NCBI GenBank assembly: GCA_963755695.1
Contig: CAVWLB010000010.1
Span: 1,178,001 to 1,242,000 of the forward strand
DNA length: 64,000 nucleotides
From: QHWT01 sp963755695
GTDB lineage: Bacteria; Acidobacteriota; Vicinamibacteria; Vicinamibacterales; 2-12-FULL-66-21
Reading direction: 5' to 3'
Below the pieces are notes generated by a model. That model did not search any database. It was not told the DNA's origin and saw nothing but the letters and a program-made list of their open reading frames with translations. Positions 35,146 through 45,017 of this stretch are shown here, in pieces. The position numbers and the translations under genes were made by a program. Position 1 is the first letter of the stretch. Each line of letters opens with the position of its first letter.

Positions 35146-37293
35146 ATGATGATGGATCCCCTCCAAGGTTCTCTGCAGTACCTGAAAGGTGTCGGACCGA
35201 GACGCGCGGCTGATCTGCAGCGGGTCGGCCTCTCGACGATCGAGGATCTTCTCTATCGCTTTCCCACGCGATACGAAGACCGGGGTCATTTCCAGACCAT
35301 TGCTTCGCTGAAACCAGGCGTGGCGGCCTCGATTGCGGGTGAAGTCCTGAGCTGCGGCGTGCGCCCGACTCGCCGGCCACGGTTCAAGATTTTCGAAATG
35401 CTCGTCCGCGATCGGACCGGCAGCCTGCGCGCGATCTGGTTCAACCAGCCGTTCCTCAACGACATCTTCCGCCCGCACCAGCGGGTCATTCTGTTCGGCA
35501 AGCTGGAGCTGACGTCGCACGGCTTGCAGATGCAGGGCCCCCAGTACAAACTGCTCGAAGCAGTCGAAGGGGACGAAGGAATCGAAGGAGCGGCCGAAGG
35601 AATCGAGAGCGCGGCCGATTCGGATCGGTCGACGGTTCACACCGGCCGTATCGTTCCCATTTACGAGAAGACCGGGCAGCTCACGGCGAAGATGCAGCGC
35701 ACGCTCGTGCATCATGCGCTGGAGCAGTTGCCGCCCGAGCTTCCGGATCCGCTTCCGCCGGACGTGCGGAACCGGCAACAGCTGATCGACCGGCGAGCCG
35801 CGCTCGACGCGGTGCACTTTCCGCCGGCCGACGCCTCGCTCGGTGAGCTCAACGCGTTTCGTTCACCCGCGCACCGGCGGCTCATCTTCGAGGAGTTCTT
35901 CCTCTTTCAGCTCGGCATCGTGCAACGGCGGCGACGGGCGGACTCGGAACGCAAGGCCCGCGCGGTCGTGGTCACCGACACCACCCGCGAGGCGGTGCGC
36001 AAGATCCTGCCGTTCCGGCTGACCAACGATCAGAAGACGGTCATTCGCGAGATCGTGCGCGACATGGAACGGCCGCAGCCGATGAACCGGCTGCTGCAGG
36101 GAGACGTCGGCTCCGGCAAGACGATCGTGGCGTTGATGGCGGCGCTGGTCGCGATGGAGAACGGCCTGCAGGTTGCCTTCATGGCGCCGACCGAAATCCT
36201 GGCCGAGCAGCACTTCTTCAACGTCCGCCGGCTGCTCGAACAGTCGCGGTTCCGATTGACGCTGTTGACCGGCGGCACGCCCGCACGGAAGCGACGGGAA
36301 CTCCTCGCGGAGCTCGCCGGCGGTTCCATGCACATGGTCATCGGCACGCACGCACTCGTGCAGGAGGACGTGGCGTTTCGCGAGCTCGGCCTGGCGATCA
36401 TCGACGAGCAGCATCGGTTCGGGGTCCTGCAGCGCGCGACGCTGCGCGCCAAGGGACTGCACCCCGACGTCCTGGTCATGACCGCGACCCCCATCCCGCG
36501 CACGCTGGCGTTGACCACCTACGGCGATCTCGACGTATCGACCATGCGGGAGATGCCACCGGGCCGGCAGCCGATCGCCACGACGGTGCGTCCGGAGTCA
36601 CGGCGCGACGAGATCTACCAGTTCGTCCGTGAGCAGATCGACGCGGGTCGCCAGGGCTACATCATCTATCCGCTGGTCGAGGAGTCGGCGAAGGTCGATC
36701 TCAAGGCCGCGACCGAGATGGCCGACCATCTGTCACAGGATGTGTTTCCGCAATATCGGGTCGCGCTGCTCCACGGCCGGATGAAGCAGGACGCCAAGGA
36801 TCGGGTGATGGGCGCGTTCGCGCGCAACGAGTTTCAGATTCTCGTGTCGACGACGGTGGTGGAGGTGGGTGTCGACGTTCCGAACGCCACGGTGATGGTC
36901 GTCGAACATGCCGAGCGATTCGGCCTGTCGCAGCTCCATCAGCTGCGCGGACGCGTCGGCCGCGGCCCGCACAAGTCGCACTGCGTGCTCCTCTATCAAT
37001 ACCCAATCACCGACGAGGGCAAGGCGCGGCTCAAGGCACTGGCCGAGACAACCGATGGTTTCGAGATCGCGGAACGCGATCTGAACCTGCGCGGGCCCGG
37101 GGATTTCTTCGGCACCCGTCAGTCGGGGATGCCGACGCTTCGCGTCGGCGACCTGCTGCGCGATCATGCCTTGATGGAAGAAGCGAGGCGCGAAGCCGTT
37201 GCCGCGCTCGACGATCCGTCGCAGGCCGCGGCGCTCACCTCGCTCATCGATACGAGCTGGGAACATCGGTTCGGCCTGGTGGGAATAGGGTAG
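35146..37293 (+). CDS. recG: ATP-dependent DNA helicase RecG
   Basis: A 715-residue branch-migrating helicase for stalled forks and recombination intermediates. The wedge domain with OB fold is N-terminal (LQYLKGVGPRRAADLQRVGL, then IEDLLYRFPTRYEDR). Helicase motifs: LLQGDVGSGKTIVAL (Walker A), MAPTEILAEQHF, TGGTPARKRRE, IIDEQHRFGV (DEQH type), MTATPIPRTLALT, TTVVEVGVDVPNA and QLRGRVGRG. The RecG C-terminal motif GPGDFFGTRQSGMP is present. ATG 35146 is preferred to an upstream TTG. The frame is clean. The region around residue 145-175 (EGDEGIEGAAEGIESAADSD) is a low-complexity acidic insert. Confidence 0.95.
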   Translation: MMMDPLQGSLQYLKGVGPRRAADLQRVGLSTIEDLLYRFPTRYEDRGHFQTIASLKPGVAASIAGEVLSCGVRPTRRPRFKIFEMLVRDRTGSLRAIWFNQPFLNDIFRPHQRVILFGKLELTSHGLQMQGPQYKLLEAVEGDEGIEGAAEGIESAADSDRSTVHTGRIVPIYEKTGQLTAKMQRTLVHHALEQLPPELPDPLPPDVRNRQQLIDRRAALDAVHFPPADASLGELNAFRSPAHRRLIFEEFFLFQLGIVQRRRRADSERKARAVVVTDTTREAVRKILPFRLTNDQKTVIREIVRDMERPQPMNRLLQGDVGSGKTIVALMAALVAMENGLQVAFMAPTEILAEQHFFNVRRLLEQSRFRLTLLTGGTPARKRRELLAELAGGSMHMVIGTHALVQEDVAFRELGLAIIDEQHRFGVLQRATLRAKGLHPDVLVMTATPIPRTLALTTYGDLDVSTMREMPPGRQPIATTVRPESRRDEIYQFVREQIDAGRQGYIIYPLVEESAKVDLKAATEMADHLSQDVFPQYRVALLHGRMKQDAKDRVMGAFARNEFQILVSTTVVEVGVDVPNATVMVVEHAERFGLSQLHQLRGRVGRGPHKSHCVLLYQYPITDEGKARLKALAETTDGFEIAERDLNLRGPGDFFGTRQSGMPTLRVGDLLRDHALMEEARREAVAALDDPSQAAALTSLIDTSWEHRFGLVGIG

Positions 37294-37294
37294 G

Positions 37295-37457
37295 CGTCGA
37301 ATCGAGGCCCGAGGTCCGAGGCCCGAGGTCCGAGGCCCGAGGTCCGAGGCCCGAGGTCCGAGGTCGATCCGAGGTCCGAGGCTCGAGATCCGAGATCCGA
37401 GGTCCGAGATCTGAGGTCCGAGGCTCGAGATCCGAGATCCGGGATCCGAGGTCCGAA
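37295..37457. repeat. GGTCCGAGGCCCGA-type array
   Basis: About fifteen degenerate units GAGGTCCGAGGCCCGAGGTC or GAGATCCGAGATCCGAGG run from the recG stop toward rsmD. Each half-unit is nearly self-complementary (CCTCGGACCTCGG). The reverse-complement version occurs at 48857-48958. Confidence 0.85.
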
Positions 37458-37527
37458 AAGCAAGGTGCGATCGGTGCCTTCGATGACGTGGACGGCGGAT
37501 AGGAGATACTGGATCGGGGACTGACGA

Positions 37528-38088
37528 TTGCGTGTCGTTGCCGGTGAGTTCAGAAGCCGCCAGTTGAAGACGCCGACGTGGGAGGGGTTGCGGCCCACGT
37601 CCGACCGTTTGCGCGAGACGCTGTTCAATGTGTTGGGGGCCTCCGTGATCGGGGCGCGCGTGCTCGATGGTTACGCGGGGACCGGCGCCATCGGGATCGA
37701 GGCGTTGAGCCGAGGCGCCGCGCACGTCACCTTTGTCGAGCGCGACCCGCGCGCCGTGCGATTGATCGAGGAGAACCTCGCGCGCGTGCTGTCCGCAACG
37801 CCGGCGGACGGAGAGCGCTATGCTATTATCCGCGCGGGATTTGCCGATGCGGCCGGGCGAGGGCTGGGCGGCTTCGAGATTGTGGTGCTCGACCCACCGT
37901 ATTCGGACCAGGCGGTCGGAGACGCGCTCGATGCCGCGGCGCGGATCGCCGGACCGGCGACCCGAGTCGTGATCGAACACGCGAAACGCTATACGTCACC
38001 GGCCGAACGCGCCGGCTTGCGGTTGTTGCGCACGGTCGTTTCCGGCGACAGCGCGTTGTCTTTCTTTGGGGCCGCTGATGAGCGCTGA
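37528..38088 (+). CDS. rsmD: 16S rRNA (guanine-N2) methyltransferase RsmD
   Basis: A 186-residue enzyme methylating G966 of 16S rRNA. It starts (TTG) RVVAGEFRSRQLKTP, with LRPTSDRLRETLFNVL and VLDGYAGTGAIGIEALSRGA for AdoMet. VVLDPPYSD carries the DPPY catalytic motif. It overlaps coaD by 11 bp, a common arrangement (rsmD-coaD). The TTG start is the only one keeping the conserved RVVAG N-terminus. Confidence 0.92.
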   Translation: MRVVAGEFRSRQLKTPTWEGLRPTSDRLRETLFNVLGASVIGARVLDGYAGTGAIGIEALSRGAAHVTFVERDPRAVRLIEENLARVLSATPADGERYAIIRAGFADAAGRGLGGFEIVVLDPPYSDQAVGDALDAAARIAGPATRVVIEHAKRYTSPAERAGLRLLRTVVSGDSALSFFGAADER

Positions 38089-38584
38089 GGTCATTGCCAT
38101 CTACCCGGGGTCGTTCGACCCATTGACCAATGGCCACGTCGATATCATCGAGCGCGGCTCCGGGCTGTTCGACAAGATCGTGGTGGCGATCCTGGTGAAC
38201 CTGGAGAAGTCGCCGCTCTTCACCGTGCCAGAACGGGTGGATATTGCGCGCAAGGTGTTCTCGACCTACTCCAACGTCGAAGTGGACACCTTCGATGGCC
38301 TGCTCGTCGATTACGCTCGGAGCCGCCGGGCGAGCGTCATCGTCCGCGGTCTGCGTGCCGTCTCCGATTTCGAGTACCAGATGCAGATGGCGCTCATGAA
38401 CCGTCGCCTCAATCCCGAGGTCGAGACGGTGTTCATGATGCCGGCCGAACCTTATACCTACGTGAGCTCGCGGCTGGTGAAGGAGGTCGTCGCGCTCGGC
38501 GGCTCGGTCACCGGCCTCGTGCCCACGGTCGTCGAAGATCGATTGCGCGAGAAGAAGCTCGCGCGACAAACCTTGAGGGCGTGA
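38078..38584 (+). CDS. coaD: Phosphopantetheine adenylyltransferase
   Basis: A 168-residue nucleotidyltransferase for the penultimate step of coenzyme A synthesis. It has AIYPGSFDPLTNGHVDII (TxGH nucleotide motif), FTVPERVDIARKVF, VIVRGLRAVSDFEYQMQMAL, MMPAEPYTYVSSRLVKEV, all as in CoaD. The ATG at 38078 lies inside the end of rsmD. The aminotransferase follows, with a possible GTGA overlap at 38581. Confidence 0.95.
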   Translation: MSAEVIAIYPGSFDPLTNGHVDIIERGSGLFDKIVVAILVNLEKSPLFTVPERVDIARKVFSTYSNVEVDTFDGLLVDYARSRRASVIVRGLRAVSDFEYQMQMALMNRRLNPEVETVFMMPAEPYTYVSSRLVKEVVALGGSVTGLVPTVVEDRLREKKLARQTLRA

Positions 38585-38589
38585 ACAAC

Positions 38590-39792
38590 ATGGCACTTTC
38601 AGCACGAACCAGGCGAATCGCGATGTCGCCGACCATGAAGGTGACGGCGGATGCGCTGCGCCTGAAGGCGCAGGGAGTCGACATCGTCGATTTCGGCGCC
38701 GGCGAACCGGATTTTCCGACCCCGCCGCACATCTCGGCCGCGGCGCACAAGGCGATCGACGCCAACTTCACGAAGTACACGACCAACTCCGGCACCGACG
38801 ATCTCAAGCGCGCGATCGTCGAACGGTATCGCGCCGACTACGGCGTCGAGTATTCCCCCGGCGAGGTGATCGTCACGGCCGGCGGCAAGCAGGCGCTGTT
38901 CAACGCCGCGATGTCGGTCTTCGAAGGCGGCGACGAGGTGATTACCCACGCGCCCGGCTGGCCGACGCTGGTCGAGCAGATCAAGATGGCCGACGCGACG
39001 CCGGTGATCGTGCGGTCGCACGCGGAGGATGGATTCAGCCTTCATGCGGAGGCGTTTCTGTCCGCGATCACGCCGCGCACGCGCGGCTTCATCATCAATT
39101 CGCCGGCCAACCCGACCGGAGCGCTGATTGCGGAAGAGGATCTCACGGCGATCGCGCAGGAAGCGGCGCGCCGGAACCTCTGGATCCTGCTGGACCTCTG
39201 TTACGAGAAGCTGATCTACGACCCGGTGCCGCACAACCTGGTGGGTGTGCTGGCGAAATACAACCGTGAACGATCGATCCTGTGCGGCTCGGCGTCGAAG
39301 GCGTACGCCATGACCGGCTGGCGGTGCGGCTGGACGATCGCACCCAAGGAAATCGTGAGCGCATCGAACGCGCTTCAGAGCCACTCGACGTCGAACGTCT
39401 GTTCGATCAGTCAGAAGGCGACGGAGGCGGCGCTTCGGGGGGCGCAGTCCTGCGTCACGGAGATGCTCGACGAGTATCGGAGCCGTCGGGATCAACTCTT
39501 CGTCTGGCTCACCGCAGACCCCCGCATCCGACTGACGAAGCCGGCCGGCGCGTTCTACATGTTCCCGGACGTGTCCGAGTTCCTGTCGCCGGACGGTATC
39601 CGTACATCCGCGGATCTGGCCACTGCGCTCTTGAACGACGCGCGCGTCGCCGTCACTCCGGGTGAGGCGTTCGACGCGCCCGGCTTCCTGCGTCTGTCTT
39701 ACGCGACGTCCCTTCAGGAGCTTCGCCGCGGCACCGATCGGATTTTCGAGCTCCTGAACCGGGTCGCGGAGCCCCGCGCCGCGCGAACCTGA
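38590..39792 (+). CDS. Pyridoxal-phosphate aminotransferase (aspartate aminotransferase type)
   Basis: A 400-residue fold-type I class I/II aminotransferase. It begins LSARTRRIAMSPTMKVTADA, has FGAGEPDFPTPPHI, TAGGKQALFNAA, NSPANPTGALI, and SASKAYAMTGWRCGW with the PLP lysine Lys237, then a C-terminal RLSYATS with substrate-binding Arg. Closest in pattern to aspartate/prephenate aminotransferases of the I-gamma group. With TyrA, the chorismate mutase and AroF elsewhere in the window, a role in aromatic amino acid synthesis is possible but not shown. An alternative start GTG 38581 overlaps the coaD stop. Confidence 0.9.
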   Translation: MALSARTRRIAMSPTMKVTADALRLKAQGVDIVDFGAGEPDFPTPPHISAAAHKAIDANFTKYTTNSGTDDLKRAIVERYRADYGVEYSPGEVIVTAGGKQALFNAAMSVFEGGDEVITHAPGWPTLVEQIKMADATPVIVRSHAEDGFSLHAEAFLSAITPRTRGFIINSPANPTGALIAEEDLTAIAQEAARRNLWILLDLCYEKLIYDPVPHNLVGVLAKYNRERSILCGSASKAYAMTGWRCGWTIAPKEIVSASNALQSHSTSNVCSISQKATEAALRGAQSCVTEMLDEYRSRRDQLFVWLTADPRIRLTKPAGAFYMFPDVSEFLSPDGIRTSADLATALLNDARVAVTPGEAFDAPGFLRLSYATSLQELRRGTDRIFELLNRVAEPRAART

Positions 39793-41766
39793 TGACGATC
39801 ATCGTCAGCCGGTTGTCGGTCGCGATCGTTGCAGCCACGGTCACCGTCGCCGGTGCGGTATACGCTCAGCAGCCGCCCGATGCCATCAATCCGCCCGACA
39901 GCGTCGCCGCGGACGGCATTGCCCCAATTCCCCGGAGCATCGTCGCGGAGGTCAGCCGGTACACGAACTTTCGACCGGCAACGTTCCAGGACTGGGATCC
40001 GAAGACGCGCCGCGTGCTGCTGACCACCCGGTTCGGAGATACGAATCAACTTCATATCGCCGATCACCCGGGCGGGGCGCGTCACCAGATCACCTTTCTC
40101 GACGAGCCGGTGGCCGAAGGCACCTTCACGCCGGCGGGCGACGCGATCATCTACCGCAGCGACGTCGGAGGCGGGGAGTTCTTTCAGTTCTATCACCTCG
40201 ACCTGAAGACGCGCGTCAGCACGCTGCTGACCGACGGCAAATCACGAAACGAAGGACTCACCTGGTCGCGGAAGGGCGACCGCTTTGCCTACGCCTCGAC
40301 CAGGCGCAACGGCCGGGACAACGACATCTATGTCGCCGGTCCTGCCGATCCGGTTGCGCGCCATGTGCTGGCACTCGAGGGACAGGGCGCGTTCGACCCG
40401 CTGGACTGGTCGGCCGACGACCGGCGGCTCCTGGTCGAGGAATTCCTGTCGGTCGCCGAGAGCCGCCTGTGGGTCGTCGATCTGAATGGTGGTGCCAGGC
40501 AGCCGGTTGCGCCAAACCGCCGAGCCTCGGTACTCGGACGCCCAGTTCGCTGCTGACGGCACGTCGATCTACGCGGTCACCGACGACGAGTCGGAGTTCC
40601 TGCGGGTGGTCCGAATCGATCTCGCGACAGGCGCGGCCACGCCGGTGTCGGCGCGGGTGAACTGGGACGTCGAAGCCGCGCGCCTGTCGGACGACGGGCG
40701 CACGCTGGCCTACATCACCAATGAAGACGGGGTCTCCGTGCTTCACGTGCTGGACGTCGCCTCGGGAGCCGATCGCATCGCCAGCGATGTCCCCAAGGGA
40801 GTGATCGCCCGCCTGAAGTGGCACCCGAACAACGTGGATATCGGCTTCTCGTTGTCCTCCGCGCAGTCGGTGTCCGATGTCTATAGCGTCGACGCGAAGA
40901 CACTTCGGGTCGAGAGGTGGACGCGCGGCGAGGGCGCGGTGGATCCGGCAACGTTCACCCAGCCAGAGCTGATTCACTGGAAGAGTTTCGACGGCCGGTC
41001 GATCTCCGGGTACCTGTATTCGCCACCGGCGAAGTTCGCTGGCAAGCACCCGGTCATCATCAACATCCACGGCGGCCCCGAAGGGCAGTCGCGACCGACG
41101 TTCATCAACCGGAACAATTACTACGTCGACGAGCTCGGGATCGCGATGATTTACCCGAACGTCCGCGGCTCGACCGGGTACGGCAAGTCATTTCTCGCGC
41201 TCGACAACGGCCTGAAACGTGAAGACTCGTACAAGGACATCAATGCGCTGTTCGACTGGATCGCGACGCGGCCCGATCTCGACGGGTCCCGGATCATGGT
41301 CACCGGCGGCAGCTACGGCGGATTCATGACCCTGGCGATTGCGACGCACTACAACGACCGAATCGCCTGCTCTCTGTCGATTGTAGGGATCTCGAACCTG
41401 GTGACGTTCCTGGAGCGGACCGAGGCGTATCGACGCGATCTTCGCCGGGTAGAGTATGGGGACGAACGCGATCCGCAGGTGCGGGCGTTCATGGAACGAA
41501 TCGCCGCGGTCAACAACGTGCGCAAAATCACCAAGCCGCTGTTCGTCGTCTCGGGAAAAAACGATCCGCGCGTCCCGCTGAACGAGGGACAGCAGATGGT
41601 GACGGCCGCGCGTATGCAGCAGGCGCCGGTGTGGTACCTGGTCGGCAACGACGAAGGACACGGCTTTGCGAAGAAGAAGAACCAGGATTACCTGTTTTAC
41701 GCGAGCATCGCCTTCGTCAAACAGTACCTCCTCAAACAACCCCCGACCGACACCGCGCAACGGTAA
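39792..41766 (+). CDS. S9-family serine peptidase, exported (one-base frameshift)
   Basis: About 657 residues after removal of one extra C near 40520. The start TIIVSRLSVAIVAATVTVAG with AVYAQQ is a signal peptide. The N-terminal half is a TolB/WD40-like propeller (PGGARHQITFLDEPVAEGTF, ITFLDEP, LTWSRKGDRFAYAS). The C-terminal alpha/beta hydrolase has PVIINIHGGPEG, GSYGGFMTLA (nucleophile Ser), SGKNDPRVP (Asp) and DEGHGF (His), as in acylaminoacyl-peptidase/DPP4-type enzymes. It degrades peptides outside the cytoplasm. 1975 nt is one over a multiple of three, matching a single insertion. Confidence 0.88.
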
Positions 41767-41770
41767 GCGG

Positions 41771-43156
41771 GTGGCTCTTCCCCCTGACTTTCTCCGCGGC
41801 CTCGAGCGCGTGGTTGGTGCCGACCATGTTCGCACCGACCCTACGAGCCTCCAGACATACGGCACCGACGGCACCAAGCGTGGACATCCTCCCGATGTCG
41901 TTGTGTCTCCCGAAGGTTCCGATCAGATTGCCGGCGTCGTGGCGCTGTGTGCGGAGCACAGCGTTCCGTTAGTGCCGCGTGGCGCAGGAACCGGATACAC
42001 GGGCGGTGCGGTACCGCTGGAGGGGGGTGTTCTCCTTTCGCTCGAACGGATGAACCGTATTCTCGAAATCGACGAAGAGAACCTGATTGCCGTCGTCGAG
42101 CCGAACGTCATTACCGGAGATCTCCAGGCTGCGGTCGAACTGGTGGGGCTCTTCTATCCGCCCGACCCGGCGTCGCTGAAACAGTCTGCGATCGGCGGAA
42201 ACGTGGCGGAGTGCGCAGGCGGGCCGCGCGCGTTCAAGTACGGCACCACGAAACAGTATGTGCTCGGTTTGGAGGCGGTGCTGCCGACCGGAGAGATCGT
42301 TCAGACCGGCGGGAAGGTCGTCAAGAATGTGGTCGGCTACGATCTCACGCATTTGCTCGTGGGATCGGAAGGCACGCTGGCGATCATCACGAAGATAGTG
42401 CTGCGCCTGGTACCGAAACCGCCAGTCCAGTCGGCGCTCCGCGCGACCTTTCGGACCATCAGCGACGCCGCACATGCCGTTACCGAGATCATTCGCGAGC
42501 GGGTCGTACCCGCCGCCGTCGAGCTGATCGATCGAGATTCGCTGGATGCGGTGGCGCGCTACCTCGGCGTGCGATCGCTGGCGCCTGAAGACACCGGCGC
42601 GTTGCTGCTCCTCGAAGTCGACGGTCTTGCGGAAGCGGTGACGGAAGAGGCTGCCCGGGTCGACCGCGCGTGCCGGCGCGCCGGTGCCACCGAAGTCCTG
42701 CGGGCGCGTGATGAAGCCGAGCGCCAGGAGCTCTGGAGGGTGCGCCGCGAGATCTCGCCGTCACTCAAAACCATCACGCCAATCAAGTTCAATCACGACG
42801 TCGTGGTTCCCAAGGGTCGGGTCCCACAGCTCTTCGAGCTGGTCGAGCGCCTCAAGTCGGACTACCGGCTGCGCATCCCGTGCTTCGGCCACGCTGGGGA
42901 CGGCAACATCCACGTCAACATCATGGTCAACGACGTGGACGAGGAGATCCGCCGCGCCCACGAAGCGGAGCGCGTGCTCTTCGAAGGGGTCGTGGCACTC
43001 GAAGGGTCAATCAGCGGCGAGCACGGAATCGGCTACGCGAAGTCGAAATTCCTGCCGATCGAATTGTCGGCTGACGAGATCGCATTGATGCAACGGATCA
43101 AGCGGGCGTTCGACCCGCAGGGTATCCTGAATCCGGGGAAAATCTTCCCTCAATAG
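41771..43156 (+). CDS. FAD-linked oxidase, glycolate oxidase GlcD-type
   Basis: A 461-residue flavoenzyme from GTG 41771. It has the FAD-binding type 4 (PCMH) domain: VPRGAGTGYTGGAVPLEGGV, ILEIDEENLIAVVEPNVITG, and SLKQSAIGGNVAECAGGPRA followed by FKYGTT and VGSEGTLAIITKIVL. The C-terminal domain ends CFGHAGDGNIHVNIMV (conserved His), then GSISGEHGIGYAK and IKRAFDPQGILNPGKIF. This is the GlcD / D-lactate dehydrogenase group, oxidising 2-hydroxy acids. No glcE or glcF is adjacent, so the acceptor system is unknown. It starts four bases after the S9 peptidase stop, but a functional link is not evident. Confidence 0.9.
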   Translation: MALPPDFLRGLERVVGADHVRTDPTSLQTYGTDGTKRGHPPDVVVSPEGSDQIAGVVALCAEHSVPLVPRGAGTGYTGGAVPLEGGVLLSLERMNRILEIDEENLIAVVEPNVITGDLQAAVELVGLFYPPDPASLKQSAIGGNVAECAGGPRAFKYGTTKQYVLGLEAVLPTGEIVQTGGKVVKNVVGYDLTHLLVGSEGTLAIITKIVLRLVPKPPVQSALRATFRTISDAAHAVTEIIRERVVPAAVELIDRDSLDAVARYLGVRSLAPEDTGALLLLEVDGLAEAVTEEAARVDRACRRAGATEVLRARDEAERQELWRVRREISPSLKTITPIKFNHDVVVPKGRVPQLFELVERLKSDYRLRIPCFGHAGDGNIHVNIMVNDVDEEIRRAHEAERVLFEGVVALEGSISGEHGIGYAKSKFLPIELSADEIALMQRIKRAFDPQGILNPGKIFPQ

Positions 43157-43164
43157 GAGGCTTC

Positions 43165-43827
43165 ATGCGCTCGATCATCCTGGGCGTGCTGACGGCGGTG
43201 GCAATGTCGATGGCTCAGCAACACCCCGCGCAGCACGACCCCGGCAAGGTGATAAAGGGTAGCGGCAAGCTGCCGACAGGCTGGGAGGGCAGGCTGGACG
43301 ACGCGGCGGCAAAGCTCGACGCCGTGGTGTTCATGGAAGACAAAGGCACGCTCACCTTCACCACCGGCCCCGCCGGCATCTACTACAAGCCAGCGATGAG
43401 GGGCAGCGGCGACTACGACGTCAGCGGCACGTTCTCGCAGACGAAACCATCCACTCACCCCGAAGCCTACGGCCTCTTCATCGGCGGCAGCGATCTCGAT
43501 AAGGACAACCAGCGCTATACCTATTTCCTGATCCGACAAGACGGGAAGTACCTGATCAAGTCGCGCGACGGGGCGACAACGAAGCCGATCGTGAACTGGA
43601 CCACTGCCGCGCCGATGAAGGACGCGAACGTCGCCAAGGCCGGTTTCAAGACCAGCAACGAGCTGGCGGTACATGTCAAAGGGAGCAAGGTGTCGTTCCT
43701 GATCGGCGGCACGCAGGTGCACGAACTGCCGCGGACGCAAGTCTCCACCGAGGGGATCGCCGGGATCCGAATCAATCACAACCTCGAGGTGCAGGTGACT
43801 GGGTTCGATGTGAAGAAGGGAAGCTAG
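43165..43827 (+). CDS. Exported beta-sandwich protein, unknown function
   Basis: A 220-residue protein with signal peptide RSIILGVLTAVAMSMAQQ. The mature part reads as a concanavalin-like sandwich: GWEGRLDDAAAKLDAVVFME, DKGTLTFTTGPAGIYYKPAM, GSGDYDVSGTFSQTK, YGLFIGGSDLDKDNQRYTYF and AVHVKGSKVSFLIGG, ending GIRINHNLEVQVTGFDV. This pattern is like LamG or 3-keto-disaccharide hydrolase folds, but no catalytic motif is evident. A ribosome site AGGAGG lies five bases before the ATG, nine bases after glcD; likely co-transcribed. Confidence 0.75.
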   Translation: MRSIILGVLTAVAMSMAQQHPAQHDPGKVIKGSGKLPTGWEGRLDDAAAKLDAVVFMEDKGTLTFTTGPAGIYYKPAMRGSGDYDVSGTFSQTKPSTHPEAYGLFIGGSDLDKDNQRYTYFLIRQDGKYLIKSRDGATTKPIVNWTTAAPMKDANVAKAGFKTSNELAVHVKGSKVSFLIGGTQVHELPRTQVSTEGIAGIRINHNLEVQVTGFDVKKGS

Positions 43828-43884
43828 GTCGGACTGGCAGGACCATCTCTCGGAGGCTGGCCGCTCTTCAGCACGGGCATCCGG

Positions 43885-45006
43885 CTACAGCGTGCGCAAC
43901 CGCCGGCTACCCGGGAGGAACGGCGTCGACGTGAGTTGCCCGGCAAACTGCGCTCCCCATCGCCCGGGAATCGAGGTGCCGCATGTCGGACAGTTGCCGG
44001 TCGCGGTTATCCGGTAGCTCCGGATGTAGTATCCGAACCGTTCGACGAGCAGCGTCGAGCAGTGGTGGCAGCGGGTGTGCTCGAGATCGCCTACCTGTCC
44101 CGGCAGGTTTCCCGCATAGACGTACTTGAGACCCGCCGCCCCTCCAATCTGCGCCGCCCGCACGAGCATCTCCGGCGTGGTGTTGTCCGGATCGTTCATG
44201 CGGTAATCCTTGTGAAACGCCGTGACGTGCCAGGGAATGTACGGAGAGACAGACACCAGAAAGGCCGTGAGCCGCTGCAGTTCGTCTTCGTCGTCGTTGA
44301 ATCCAGGGATCAGCAGGGTCACGATTTCGAGCCAGATTCCCATCTGGTGCAGTGCGCGGATCGTGTAGAGGATCGGGTCGATGCGGCCGCCGAGCTGACG
44401 ATAGTGGCGGTCGTCGAAGCTTTTCAGATCCACCTTGTAGAGATCGACCCATGGCTTGATGTAGTTCAGAACGCGTGGCGTACCGTTGCCGTTCGACACG
44501 TAGGCGGTAAGGAGTCCTGCGGCGCGCGCTTCGCGGAAGATGGCAACCGCCCATTCGCTGGTGATCAGCGGCTCGTTGTAGGTCGAAACGACGACGCGTG
44601 CACCGAGACGAACGGCATCCGAGACGAGGGCCCTGGGCGTGGTCTCGAGTGGCGGTGACACCGCGGTGGGATCGCGCAGCGCCTGGGAGGTCACCCAGTT
44701 CTGGCAGTAGGAGCAGTGCAGATCGCATCCCAGCATGCCGAAGCTGTAGGCGAGCGCGCCGGGATGGGCATGGAAGAAGGGCTTCTTCTCAATCGGGTCG
44801 CACTGCACGCCGCCGACATAACCCCATGGCACGTGCAGGTGTCCACCCTTGTTGAAGCGCACCTTGCACACGCCGACGGCACCGTCAGGAATCGGGCATT
44901 CGTGGCCGCACGCGTAGCAGCGAATTCGTTCCTTGGAGATCTTCTCGACGAGCTCGGCCGCGGCCTCGACCGTGCGGACCTCGAGCACCTCTGCGAGCGA
45001 CGCCAT
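43885..45006 (-). CDS. amrS: AmmeMemoRadiSam-system radical SAM enzyme
   Basis: A 373-residue radical SAM protein. The cluster motif is GCDLHCSYCQNW (CxxxCxxC). N-terminal cysteines IRCYACGHECPIPDGAVGVC and C-terminal pairs TRCHHCSTLL and TGNCPTCGTSIPGRWG look like zinc or auxiliary sites. KPFFHAHPGALAYSFG and STYNEPLITSEW are family features. AmrS usually occurs with AmrA (AMMECR1) and AmrB (Memo); neither is in this window. Pathway role unknown. TATATT lies six bases before the ATG, a leaderless-type start. Confidence 0.88.
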   Translation of the reverse strand: MASLAEVLEVRTVEAAAELVEKISKERIRCYACGHECPIPDGAVGVCKVRFNKGGHLHVPWGYVGGVQCDPIEKKPFFHAHPGALAYSFGMLGCDLHCSYCQNWVTSQALRDPTAVSPPLETTPRALVSDAVRLGARVVVSTYNEPLITSEWAVAIFREARAAGLLTAYVSNGNGTPRVLNYIKPWVDLYKVDLKSFDDRHYRQLGGRIDPILYTIRALHQMGIWLEIVTLLIPGFNDDEDELQRLTAFLVSVSPYIPWHVTAFHKDYRMNDPDNTTPEMLVRAAQIGGAAGLKYVYAGNLPGQVGDLEHTRCHHCSTLLVERFGYYIRSYRITATGNCPTCGTSIPGRWGAQFAGQLTSTPFLPGSRRLRTL

Positions 45007-45017
45007 CTTACCAATAT

